10,228 bases of DNA, taken from the NCBI GenBank assembly GCA_035267785.1, contig DATFLL010000017.1:1-10228 (forward strand), written 5' to 3'. The stretch's first letter is position 1. Each line of letters starts with the position of its first letter. Origin of the DNA: DATFLL01 sp035267785. Lineage in GTDB: Bacteria; Pseudomonadota; Gammaproteobacteria; DATFLL01. The notes below the pieces were generated by a model. That model made no database searches. It was not told where the DNA came from and worked only from the letters and a program-made list of their open reading frames with translations. Position numbers and translations under genes: made by a program. Below are positions 1 through 4,570 of this stretch, one piece after another.

Positions 1-22
1 TGGCAGCTGGCGGACGTGGGGG

Positions 23-119
23 GTGAGGGGTGAGGGGTGAGGGGTGAGGGGTGAGGGGTGAGGGGTGAGGTGTGAGGAGTGAGGGGAAAAGCCCGTGCCG
101 TGGATACCTCACCCCTCAC
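23..119. repeat. GTGAGGG heptamer array with inverted partner
   Basis: Nine consecutive 7-bp units occupy 23-85: six GTGAGGG, then GTGAGGT, GTGAGGA and GTGAGGG. A core of about 20 bp (86-106) follows, then two inverted units (CCTCACC, CCTCACG) at 107-119. The arms can pair into a stem. The left limit is unclear because the window starts close by; bases 1-16 look like decayed units of the TTGGCAG family. It lies downstream of the oxygenase gene, and no protein reading of it is convincing. Confidence 0.9.
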
Positions 120-128
120 GGATTCTTT

Positions 129-173
129 CTGCCAACTGCAAACTGCCGACTGCCAACTTCAGAGACTGAAGTT
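129..173. repeat. Four CTGCCAA-type heptamers running into a hairpin
   Basis: Four 7-bp units (CTGCCAA, CTGCAAA, CTGCCGA, CTGCCAA) fill 129-156. They run directly into a perfect 8-bp stem, AACTTCAG (155-162) and CTGAAGTT (166-173), with loop AGA. One arm of the hairpin is the last codons of the oxygenase gene on the minus strand, whose stop codon is at 159-161. The hairpin may act in 3'-end formation for that gene, but no T-run follows the stem. Confidence 0.85.
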
Positions 174-851
174 CCAAGCGATAGTAATGCGCGGTGTCTC
201 ACCCCAATAGGGATGCACGAAGTGCACGAGCTCGGAGGGGAACAGCACCATGGCGCCGGGGCGCATGTCGGGCCAGAGCTCGCGGGTGACGCAGTTCGGC
301 TGGCGGTCGCAGCAGTAGGGAATGCGCGGGTCGACCATGGCCAGGCGGCCGTCGACCGATTCGGGATCGCCCCCATTGTTCAGGTCCCGGTCGCCGGCGG
401 TGACGCAGTAAACCACGCTGATCAGACTGACGTCATGGCTGTGCGGGCTGAGGTACTCGCCCTTGCGCGAGACATTGCCCCATCCCAGGTCCATGGTGAC
501 CTTCTCGCGGCCGACGGCCTGGGCGACGAAGGCCGTGGCACGCTGGTGTATGAGGTCGGCCTCGGGAATACCCCAGCGGTGCACGTCGCGGATCTTCGAG
601 CCGCCGATCGGCATGCGGTGGGAAAAGTTCGGATCGTTCTCCAGTTCGAGAATCCTCGCGACCAGCCGCTCCTGATAGGCCTCGGTGTCCTCGAACCAGG
701 TCATCAGGATCGTGGGCTCATCGCTCAGGCGCACGACGTCCAGGCCCTCGGGCCAGGTCGCAATCTCCTGCCCACCCACCGTGACGCTGGGGGCGAAACC
801 CGCCACCACGGGCTCGGATGCGGCCACCGTTGGCGTCTTCTTCGAACTCAT
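159..851 (-). CDS. Putative 2OG-Fe(II) oxygenase (PF13759-like)
   Basis: This 230-residue protein resembles the 2OG-Fe(II) oxygenase family PF13759/TIGR02466, whose members are probably non-haem iron dioxygenases of unknown substrate. Visible features are a PHSHD cluster (H137, H139, D140) followed by a hydrophobic strand, a GRLAMVDPR segment near 168-176, and a C-terminal block from FPSELVH to the end holding H210, H213 and R221. In the family these regions supply the iron ligands and the 2-oxoglutarate-binding arginine. Which histidines bind iron is inferred. No signal peptide is seen, so it is probably cytoplasmic. The start at 851 has no clear Shine-Dalgarno; ATG codons further in would cut the conserved part. 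It appears monocistronic, with repeat arrays on both sides, and its last codons form one arm of the hairpin at 155-173. Confidence 0.72.
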   Translation of the reverse strand: MSSKKTPTVAASEPVVAGFAPSVTVGGQEIATWPEGLDVVRLSDEPTILMTWFEDTEAYQERLVARILELENDPNFSHRMPIGGSKIRDVHRWGIPEADLIHQRATAFVAQAVGREKVTMDLGWGNVSRKGEYLSPHSHDVSLISVVYCVTAGDRDLNNGGDPESVDGRLAMVDPRIPYCCDRQPNCVTRELWPDMRPGAMVLFPSELVHFVHPYWGETPRITIAWNFSL

Positions 852-910
852 GGGATGAGGATAAGGGATAAACGCCTGAAGGGCGAGATCTCAGTTGGCA
901 GCGTGACCGC

Positions 911-993
911 GTGAGGTGTGAGGTGTGAGGTGTGAGGTGTGAGGTGTGAGGTGTGAGGTGTGAGGTGTGAGGTGTGAGGTGTGAGGTGTGAGG
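911..993. repeat. Perfect GTGAGGT tandem array, 11 copies
   Basis: Eleven identical GTGAGGT units occupy 911-987, with a truncated twelfth (GTGAGG) at 988-993. The lack of any mismatch suggests recent expansion, for example by slipped-strand replication. Because 7 is not a multiple of 3, all three frames through the array give the same peptide repeat. Long apparent ORFs across it (LTPHTSH repeats on the minus strand) are therefore artefacts of composition. Confidence 0.97.
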
Positions 994-1019
994 CGGCAAG
1001 CAAGCCCGATATTCGAGAG

Positions 1020-1062
1020 CTTGTAACTTGAAACTTGCAGCTTGTAACGCGCGCAACGCGCG
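1020..1062. repeat. Four CTTGTAA-type heptamers plus CGCGCG hairpin
   Basis: The units CTTGTAA, CTTGAAA, CTTGCAG and CTTGTAA fill 1020-1047. They abut a 6-bp stem CGCGCG (1048-1053) and CGCGCG (1057-1062) with loop CAA. The same unit family flanks the four-helix-bundle gene at 3068-3095 and 3498-3525. The hairpin lies just beyond the porin terminator (1065-1093). Confidence 0.85.
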
Positions 1063-1064
1063 CA

Positions 1065-1093
1065 ATAAAAAACGGGGCCCGAAGGCCCCGTTT
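1065..1093 (-). terminator. Rho-independent terminator of the porin gene
   Basis: On the minus strand, AAACGGGGCC (1093-1084) pairs with GGCCCCGTTT (1079-1070) around a TTCG tetraloop. A T-rich run continues to 1065. It lies 17-18 bases after the third of three consecutive in-frame TAA stops of the porin (1111-1119). Confidence 0.93.
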
Positions 1094-1116
1094 CAAGCGG
1101 TACAGACTCGTTATTA

Positions 1117-2181
1117 TTAGAAGTCTTTACGCGCACCAACCGTGAAGTTGGTGAACTTCGGGCTGGCGCCCGGGATGCCGTCCAGCTTCGCCTGGCTGTA
1201 ACCGGCCCAGACGCGCATGGTCTTGGACATCTTGTGGGTCACGGCGATAGCGTAGCTCTTGGACTTCATGTCGCCCATGTCCTTGTACTTCTCGTTGCCG
1301 TAGCGCAGGTACAGGCTGTTGCCGCTGCCCAGGTTCATGTCGTAGGACGCCATGAGGAAGCGGACGTCGCCCATGCTGACGGCGGGATCCGGCGTAGCGA
1401 CGCCGAATGCGTCGAGGACCAGGCCGCCAAGGTTATCCGTGCTGTAGTCCTTCACCGACTCGTAGGACAGCGTGGCCTTGCCCGGGCCGATCTGGTACTG
1501 CGCGGCCAGCTTGGTGCGCTTCTCGGCGACGAGGCCGGAGGTGCCGAGCGAGGCGTCCTTGTTCTTGGAGTAGGCCAGGATGACGCGCAGCGGGCCGCCC
1601 TTGTAATCGGCCGCCAGCTGGAAGTCGCCGTTGTCGCCCTTCTGATAGCCTTGGCTGTTGCTGTTACCGGCGGTGACCAGGGCGCTGATCTTCACCTGGC
1701 CGAACTTGTTGTCGTACTTGATGGCGTCGTTGATGAAGCCGTTGTGGCCGAAGTTACCGCGCGACTCGCCACCGAAGGAACGGGCCTCCAGGGTGGTGGC
1801 GATGAACGGGTCGAGGTTGGTGCCCTTGTAGGAGCCGGCCATGCGGCCGAAGCGCACGGTGCCGAAGCCACCCGAGAAGCCGACATAGGCCTGACGGCTG
1901 GTGCCGATACCGCCACCGCCAGTCACCGGGCTCGTGTCGACGATGAAGCCGAAGTGGGCCAGGCCGGTCAGACCGTTGCCCAGGTCCTCGCTGGCGTTCA
2001 CGCCGAGACGGCCCATCTTGTTGTCGATCAGGCCGCGGCTGGTGTAGGAATTGGTGCCGTCGTCGAACTTGGTGTTATGCAGCTCGACCTGGGCACGGCC
2101 GTAGATGCTGACGTCGGCCTGGGCGGCCATCGGGGCGGCCAGCGCAGCGCCAACCGCAATAGCGATAAGCTTCTTGTTCAT
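1117..2181 (-). CDS. Gram-negative outer-membrane porin
   Basis: This 354-residue trimeric-type general porin (Porin_4 family) should form a beta-barrel channel for small solutes in the outer membrane. It has a classical signal peptide, MNKKLIAIAVGAALAAPMAAQA, with cleavage expected before DVSIYGRAQVEL, the usual first strand (SxYGR) of these porins. The body has alternating aromatic and hydrophobic strands and glycine/asparagine-rich loops. It ends in a strand closing with F (GARKDF), the C-terminal phenylalanine recognised by the BAM complex. A Shine-Dalgarno AGGAGA sits about 8 bases before the ATG. Three tandem TAA stops (1111-1119) and a strong terminator follow. It is monocistronic with its own promoter (2230-2258). 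Substrate preference cannot be read from the sequence. Confidence 0.95.
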   Translation of the reverse strand: MNKKLIAIAVGAALAAPMAAQADVSIYGRAQVELHNTKFDDGTNSYTSRGLIDNKMGRLGVNASEDLGNGLTGLAHFGFIVDTSPVTGGGGIGTSRQAYVGFSGGFGTVRFGRMAGSYKGTNLDPFIATTLEARSFGGESRGNFGHNGFINDAIKYDNKFGQVKISALVTAGNSNSQGYQKGDNGDFQLAADYKGGPLRVILAYSKNKDASLGTSGLVAEKRTKLAAQYQIGPGKATLSYESVKDYSTDNLGGLVLDAFGVATPDPAVSMGDVRFLMASYDMNLGSGNSLYLRYGNEKYKDMGDMKSKSYAIAVTHKMSKTMRVWAGYSQAKLDGIPGASPKFTNFTVGARKDF

Positions 2182-2229
2182 TCTCGTCTCCTGACTGAGT
2201 CTTCGAGTTAGTGGGTGAAATCACGTGCT

Positions 2230-2258
2230 GTTATACCCAAGCATGTACTTCGACGCAA
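2230..2258 (-). promoter_or_regulatory. Sigma70-type promoter of the porin gene
   Basis: On the minus strand there is a -35 TTGCGT (2258-2253), a 17-bp spacer and a -10 TATAAC (2235-2230). This would give a leader of about 40 bases before the porin ATG at 2181. The surrounding DNA is AT-rich compared with the rest of the window. Confidence 0.7.
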
Positions 2259-2309
2259 CAACTTTTTCAAAAAAACAACAACATGGTTTTTTGTTGCGCC
2301 GATGCAACA
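2249..2309 (-). promoter_or_regulatory. Possible operator repeats upstream of the porin
   Basis: The motif CGAYGCAACA (plus-strand reading) occurs at 2251-2260, over the -35, and at 2300-2309, identical in 9 of 10 bases. The upstream copy is half of an inverted repeat TGTTGC (2292-2297) and GCAACA (2304-2309). Between them lie A/T runs. This spacing of related half-sites suggests a regulator site, but I do not recognise the regulator. Confidence 0.35.
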
Positions 2310-2386
2310 TTTTGGGCGAATTTTCGGACTTCGGAGTGTGATCGGGCGCACAGTCCATTAGAAAATATTAATAAGCTGTGAAAGAG

Positions 2387-2471
2387 CCGCTGCTTCGCAG
2401 CGGAGTCGGCAGCGAAAGCTGATCGCATTCACTCTTTCTGCCAACTGACATCTGCCAACTGCGAACTTCGC
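2387..2471. repeat. Heptamer-hairpin element (CTGCCAA family)
   Basis: The left hairpin CCGCTG-CTTCG-CAGCGG (2387-2403) is followed by one inverted unit AGTCGGC (2404-2410), a core of about 27 bp, and four units CTGCCAA, CTGACAT, CTGCCAA and CTGCGAA (2438-2465). The array ends in a short hairpin GCGA-ACT-TCGC (2461-2471). The element is 85 bp long and has no coding potential. Confidence 0.7.
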
Positions 2472-2478
2472 GCAGCGA

Positions 2479-2508
2479 TAACCACAGAGGACACTGAGGC
2501 ACAGAGAA
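2479..2508. repeat. 30-bp direct repeat, copy 1 (CACAGAGG family)
   Basis: These 30 bases, starting TAACCACAGAGG, are repeated without a mismatch at 2613-2642, 134 bp away. The two copies bracket the complete element at 2511-2605. The motif belongs to the same ACACAGAGG family as the array at 9133-9202 and the window-end sequence at 10207-10228. Confidence 0.95.
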
Positions 2509-2510
2509 AA

Positions 2511-2605
2511 CGCCCTTCGGGCGAGTTGGCAGTTATCAGTTTGCAGTCGGCAGTAAATGCAAATCGCATTTTTAAATCTGCCAACACGGTGTTTCATTCA
2601 CACCG
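2511..2605. repeat. Complete hairpin-bounded heptamer element
   Basis: This is the clearest small element, 95 bp long. The left hairpin is CGCCC-TTC-GGGCG (2511-2523). Four inverted units AGTTGGC, AGTTATC, AGTTTGC and AGTCGGC follow (2524-2551, plus AG). The core is 24 bp, AT-rich and partly palindromic (2554-2577). One outward unit CTGCCAA (2578-2584) then leads to the right hairpin CGGTGT-TTCATTC-ACACCG (2587-2605). Nothing in it codes for protein. Confidence 0.8.
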
Positions 2606-2612
2606 CGGATGT

Positions 2613-2774
2613 TAACCACAGAGGACACTGAGGCACAGAGAATAAAGGGACGTGAGGTGTGAGGTGTGAGGCTGCGTCGAAGGGGAAGAAGAGGTGCCTC
2701 ATACAAGCGAGCAGTTTCATGTTGCCGCTCACGAATTTGTTCTTCTTCTCTGCGTCCTCCGCGTCTCTGTGTTC
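2613..2774. repeat. CACAGAGG-family inverted pair around a 100-bp core
   Basis: The left arm 2613-2642 is the second copy of the 30-bp direct repeat. The right arm 2746-2774 is an inverted, diverged version (CTCTGCGTCCTCCGCG type). The 100 bp between holds three GTGAGGT-type units (2652-2672) with an inverted partner GCCTCATAC (2696-2704), so one repeat element appears nested in another. Confidence 0.75.
2652..2704. repeat. Short GTGAGGT array with inverted partner
   Basis: Units GTGAGGT, GTGAGGT and GTGAGGC fill 2652-2672. The end of the third can pair with GCCTCATAC at 2696-2704 across a purine-rich core of about 23 bp. It is a short relative of the 11-copy array at 911-993. Confidence 0.75.
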
Positions 2775-2799
2775 TTTCCAGAGCGTTTGAACGTGACGC

Positions 2800-2825
2800 G
2801 TCGGGTTACGCTGCGCTAACCCGAC
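2800..2825. repeat. REP-like hairpin (GTCGGGTTA / TAACCCGAC)
   Basis: A perfect 9-bp stem GTCGGGTTA (2800-2808) and TAACCCGAC (2817-2825) encloses an 8-base loop CGCTGCGC. Read on the minus strand with its flank it gives GTAGGTCGGGTTAGCGCAGC and onward. From memory this is a common intergenic palindrome in environmental proteobacteria; I could not check copy number here. Confidence 0.75.
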
Positions 2826-2844
2826 CTACGACTACTGAACGTCC

Positions 2845-2917
2845 AGTAACGAGTAGCGAGGAAAGGCGATTTAACGCTTCAAGCTTTTCCTCGCGACTCG
2901 CTCCTCGTCACTCGCCC
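2845..2917. repeat. CTCGTCA-family heptamer element abutting the tRNA terminator
   Basis: Three inverted units AGTAACG, AGTAGCG and AGGAAAG (2845-2865) are followed by a core of about 24 bp and four outward units CTCGCGA, CTCGCTC, CTCGTCA and CTCGCCC (2890-2917). GCGAGGAAA (2856-2864) pairs perfectly with TTTCCTCGC (2886-2894). Only CTG separates the last unit from the hairpin at 2921-2970, which is the terminator of the tRNA gene. Confidence 0.75.
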
Positions 2918-2920
2918 CTG

Positions 2921-2970
2921 ACAAACAAAAAGCCCCTTCCGGCATTCGCCGGAAGGGGCTTTTTGTTTGT
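2921..2970 (-). terminator. 23-bp perfect hairpin, terminator after tRNA-Gln
   Basis: Positions 2921-2943 and 2948-2970 are exact reverse complements around an ATTC loop. The GC-rich inner stem (GCCGGAAGGGGC) is flanked by A-rich and T-rich outer arms, so either strand gives a stem followed by U-rich sequence. It begins immediately at the CCA end of tRNA-Gln and is its obvious terminator. It should also stop plus-strand transcription. Confidence 0.93.
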
Positions 2971-3044
2971 TGGCTGGGGGACTAGGATTCGAACCTAGAT
3001 TAGAGGAGTCAGAGTCCTCTGTCCTGCCGTTAGACGATCCCCCA
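2971..3044 (-). tRNA. tRNA-Gln (anticodon CUG)
   Basis: This is a 74-nt cloverleaf on the minus strand with an encoded CCA end. The acceptor arm TGGGGGA pairs with TCCCCCA, and the discriminator is G. The T arm carries GGTTCGAATCC. The anticodon stem GAGGA/TCCTC encloses loop CTCTGAC, giving anticodon CUG (3010-3012), which reads CAG glutamine codons. The U1-A72 pair at the acceptor end is typical of bacterial glutamine tRNA. Only three bases separate its 5' end from the hairpin at 3048-3061. It may be transcribed by read-through from the ribosomal protein operon upstream on the same strand. Confidence 0.97.
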
Positions 3045-3093
3045 ATTGGCGCTTGCGCGCCCGTGACAAGTTACAAGCTCCAAGTCACAAGTT

Positions 3094-3465
3094 TCAACTC
3101 TTCAGGTCTGCATCGTTATCCGACTCAACCAAGCTGCGTATCAAGCCGTGCAGCATGCGGTTGATGTCCCGCGCCTCGCTGACCATCGTCTTCATCACCG
3201 TGCGAGACAGATAGCCGATTTCGGCACCGATATACAGCTGCGTTCGAAGCTCACCACACGAACCTTTGGCGATTCGGAGAAACCGAATGTATTCCTTGTT
3301 CGAATCGCGTTCGCAACCTTCTGCGATATTCGACGGTACGGAAAGCGCCGCGCGGGTAATCTGATCCTTGAACCCTCTATCCCGGCAGCGACGAAGCGCC
3401 TGATAAAGGTCTACACATAACCGGGAGCTACGCTTCCATACGTCCAGGTTCTCGAAGGCGTCCAT
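3094..3465 (-). CDS. Four-helix-bundle protein, S23/bIVP family (PF05635)
   Basis: This 123-residue protein matches the four-helix-bundle family PF05635/TIGR02436. The family is known from intervening sequences of 23S rRNA genes in Leptospira and Coxiella, and Avd of diversity-generating retroelements has the same fold. The signature is clear: ENLDVWKRS near the N-terminus, then RAALSVPSNIAEG at about 39-51, then NKEYIRFLRIAKGSCGELRTQL at about 56-77. The length is normal for the family. No enzymatic residues are expected; relatives form basic oligomers that bind nucleic acid. A strong Shine-Dalgarno (GGAGGAGG) precedes the ATG at 3465, with a small GCATC-CATC-GATGC hairpin (3478-3491) just before it. 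No promoter is evident, so read-through from rplM-rpsI (rpsI stop 98 bp away, same strand) is likely. No reverse transcriptase or rRNA gene lies nearby. Confidence 0.88.
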   Translation of the reverse strand: MDAFENLDVWKRSSRLCVDLYQALRRCRDRGFKDQITRAALSVPSNIAEGCERDSNKEYIRFLRIAKGSCGELRTQLYIGAEIGYLSRTVMKTMVSEARDINRMLHGLIRSLVESDNDADLKS

Positions 3466-3527
3466 GCCCTCCTCCCTGCATCCATCGATGCTTCTAGCTT
3501 GGGACTTGTAACTTGCAACTTGTAACA

Positions 3528-3556
3528 GCCATTAAAGCGCTCCGCGCTTCAATGGC
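3528..3556 (-). terminator. Hairpin after rpsI, lacking a U-run
   Basis: GCCATTAAAGCGC (3528-3540) pairs with GCGCTTCAATGGC (3544-3556) around TCC, a 13-bp stem with one G-U wobble on the minus-strand RNA. It starts 7 bases after the rpsI stop, where a terminator stem would be expected. It is followed not by a T-run but by the CTTGTAA heptamers. It may be a weakened terminator or an RNA-processing stem. Confidence 0.55.
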
Positions 3557-3563
3557 TCGCGCT

Positions 3564-3956
3564 TTAACGTTTCGAGTATTGCGGCCGCTTACGGGCCTTG
3601 TGCAGACCGATCTTCTTGCGCTCGACCTCGCGGGCGTCGCGGGTGACGAAGCCGGCCTTGCGCAGCGACGAGCGCAGGGTCTCGTCATAGGCGATCAGGG
3701 CGCGCGCAATACCGTGGCGGATGGCACCGGCCTGGCCGCTGTTGCCGCCGCCGCGCACGAACACGGAGACGTCGAACTTGTCGGCCATGTCGGCGGTTTC
3801 CAGCGGCTGGCGCACCAGCATGCGGGCGGTCTCACGGCCGAAGTACTGCTCGATCGGACGATTGTTGATCACGATGTTGCCGGTGCCGGCCTTGAGGTAG
3901 ACGCGAGCGGCACCGTTCTTGCGCCGGCCCGTGCTGTAGTATTGCTGCTGTGCCAT
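3564..3956 (-). CDS. rpsI: 30S ribosomal protein S9
   Basis: This 130-residue protein is a full-length ribosomal protein S9 of the small subunit. It opens with QYYSTGRRKNGAARV, holds VRGGGNSGQAGAIRHGIARAL in the centre, and ends in the conserved basic tail KKIGLHKARKRPQYSKR, which reaches the P-site tRNA in the ribosome. It is the second gene of the conserved rplM-rpsI pair, with 49 bases between the genes. The Shine-Dalgarno before its ATG is weak, and a possible internal promoter lies in the gap (3978-4005). The hairpin at 3528-3556 follows closely after the stop. Confidence 0.99.
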   Translation of the reverse strand: MAQQQYYSTGRRKNGAARVYLKAGTGNIVINNRPIEQYFGRETARMLVRQPLETADMADKFDVSVFVRGGGNSGQAGAIRHGIARALIAYDETLRSSLRKAGFVTRDAREVERKKIGLHKARKRPQYSKR

Positions 3957-3977
3957 GGTCTGCTGTATCCGTTGACT

Positions 3978-4005
3978 ATATTAGTGTGAGCCCGGTCGAC
4001 TTCAA
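3978..4005 (-). promoter_or_regulatory. Possible internal promoter before rpsI
   Basis: On the minus strand there is TTGAAG (4005-4000), a 16-bp spacer and TAATAT (3983-3978), lying directly after the rplM stop. It could add transcription of rpsI and the genes downstream. The match is moderate and the short gap offers little else to judge by. Confidence 0.3.
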
Positions 4006-4434
4006 TCAGAGCTCGAGCGCGATCGGCTGCTGGGCGGCGTGCTTGTGGTCGGTGCCGCTGTAGACCTTGAGCTTGCGGAACATCGCGCGGCCCAGCGGAT
4101 TCTTGGGCAGCATGCCCTTGACCGCGGTCTCGATGATGCGCTCGGGGGCCTTCGCGCGCAGCTTGTCCAGCGTGGTGGAACGGATGCCGCCGGGGTAGCC
4201 GGTGTGATGGTAGTAGACCTTGTCGGTCTCCTTGTTGCCGGACACACGGACCTTCTCGGCGTTGATCACGATGATGTAATCGCCGGTGTCGACGTGCGGC
4301 GTGTACTCCGCCTTGTGCTTGCCGCGCAGGCGCCGGGCGATCTCGGTCGACAGGCGGCCGAGGGTCTTGTCCGTCGCGTCGATCACGTACCAGTCACGCT
4401 TGACGGTCTCGGGTTTGGCGCTAAAGGTCTTCAT
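4006..4434 (-). CDS. rplM: 50S ribosomal protein L13
   Basis: This 142-residue protein is a full-length ribosomal protein L13, an early-assembly protein of the large subunit. Recognisable blocks are MKTFSAKPETVKRDWYVIDA at the start, TLGRLSTEIARRLRGKHK, a DTGDYIIVINAEKVRVSGNK segment, YHHTGYPGG, and GMLPKNPLGRAMFRKLKVY near the C-terminus. A GGAG Shine-Dalgarno (4441-4444) lies 6 bases before the ATG. A sigma70 promoter at 4475-4503 gives a short leader. In E. coli the operon is reported to be under feedback control by L13; no specific leader structure was recognised here. Confidence 0.99.
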   Translation of the reverse strand: MKTFSAKPETVKRDWYVIDATDKTLGRLSTEIARRLRGKHKAEYTPHVDTGDYIIVINAEKVRVSGNKETDKVYYHHTGYPGGIRSTTLDKLRAKAPERIIETAVKGMLPKNPLGRAMFRKLKVYSGTDHKHAAQQPIALEL

Positions 4435-4474
4435 TGCGTGCTCCGAAAGCGAAGGCTCCTGAAAAAGAAGCGGA

Positions 4475-4503
4475 ATAGTACAAAAGGCGGCCCGATCTTA
4501 CAA
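4475..4503 (-). promoter_or_regulatory. Sigma70 promoter of rplM-rpsI
   Basis: On the minus strand there is a -35 TTGTAA (4503-4498), a 17-bp spacer and a -10 TACTAT (4480-4475). The predicted start is near 4468, leaving about 34 bases of leader before the rplM ATG. A C/G-rich stretch (4504-4570) without recognisable features separates it from the terminator of the candidate small RNA. Confidence 0.75.
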
Positions 4504-4570
4504 GGGGCGCCGCCCACCTTCCGCCCATTCGACGGGGTCCGGGGCAGGGCCGGGAACGCGGGAGACGGAC

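Larger units (their letters stand above)
873..1062. repeat. Composite repeat element between oxygenase and porin genes
   Basis: In order this holds a small hairpin CGCC-TGAAG-GGCG (873-885), an 8-bp palindrome GAGATCTC (885-892), one AGTTGGC unit (893-899), the GTGAGGT array (911-993), a core of about 26 bp, four CTTGTAA-type units (1020-1047) and a CGCGCG-CAA-CGCGCG hairpin (1048-1062). The left and right arms belong to different heptamer families, unlike the simpler elements at 2387-2605. It lies upstream of the oxygenase start and downstream of the porin terminator, so it must contain or replace the oxygenase promoter. I see no good promoter in it. Confidence 0.6.
3048..3556. mobile_element. 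Hairpin/heptamer-bounded cassette carrying the four-helix-bundle gene
   Basis: The cassette has symmetric ends. On the left, hairpin GGCGC-TTGC-GCGCC (3048-3061) is followed by four inverted units AAGTTAC, AAGCTCC, AAGTCAC and AAGTTTC (3068-3095). On the right, units CTTGGGA, CTTGTAA, CTTGCAA and CTTGTAA (3498-3525) are followed by a 13-bp-stem hairpin (3528-3556). The gene between them is in the same place as the short core of the other elements, and its stop codon lies in the fourth left unit. The cassette exactly fills the gap between rpsI and tRNA-Gln. Mobility is inferred from this architecture; no transposase, reverse transcriptase or clear target duplication is visible. Confidence 0.5.

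Noticed and set aside
911..993. CRISPR array
   Set aside because: The repeats are 7 bp with no spacers, and no cas genes are present.
718..1139. Overlapping minus-strand ORFs with LTPHTSH repeats through the GTGAGGT array
   Set aside because: A 7-bp repeat without stops stays open in all three frames. The peptides are low-complexity artefacts and lack start signals.
1234..2211. 325-residue plus-strand ORF opposite the porin
   Set aside because: It is a shadow of the porin's codon bias, rich in V, A, G and D with no recognisable motif. The porin has a signal peptide, promoter and terminator.
2666..2998. 110-residue plus-strand ORF before the tRNA
   Set aside because: It runs through repeat arrays, the terminator hairpin and the tRNA complement, and has no start context or domain.
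3048..3556. A complete diversity-generating retroelement around the Avd-like gene
   Set aside because: No reverse transcriptase, template repeat or variable repeat is seen. The protein fits the solitary four-helix-bundle family.
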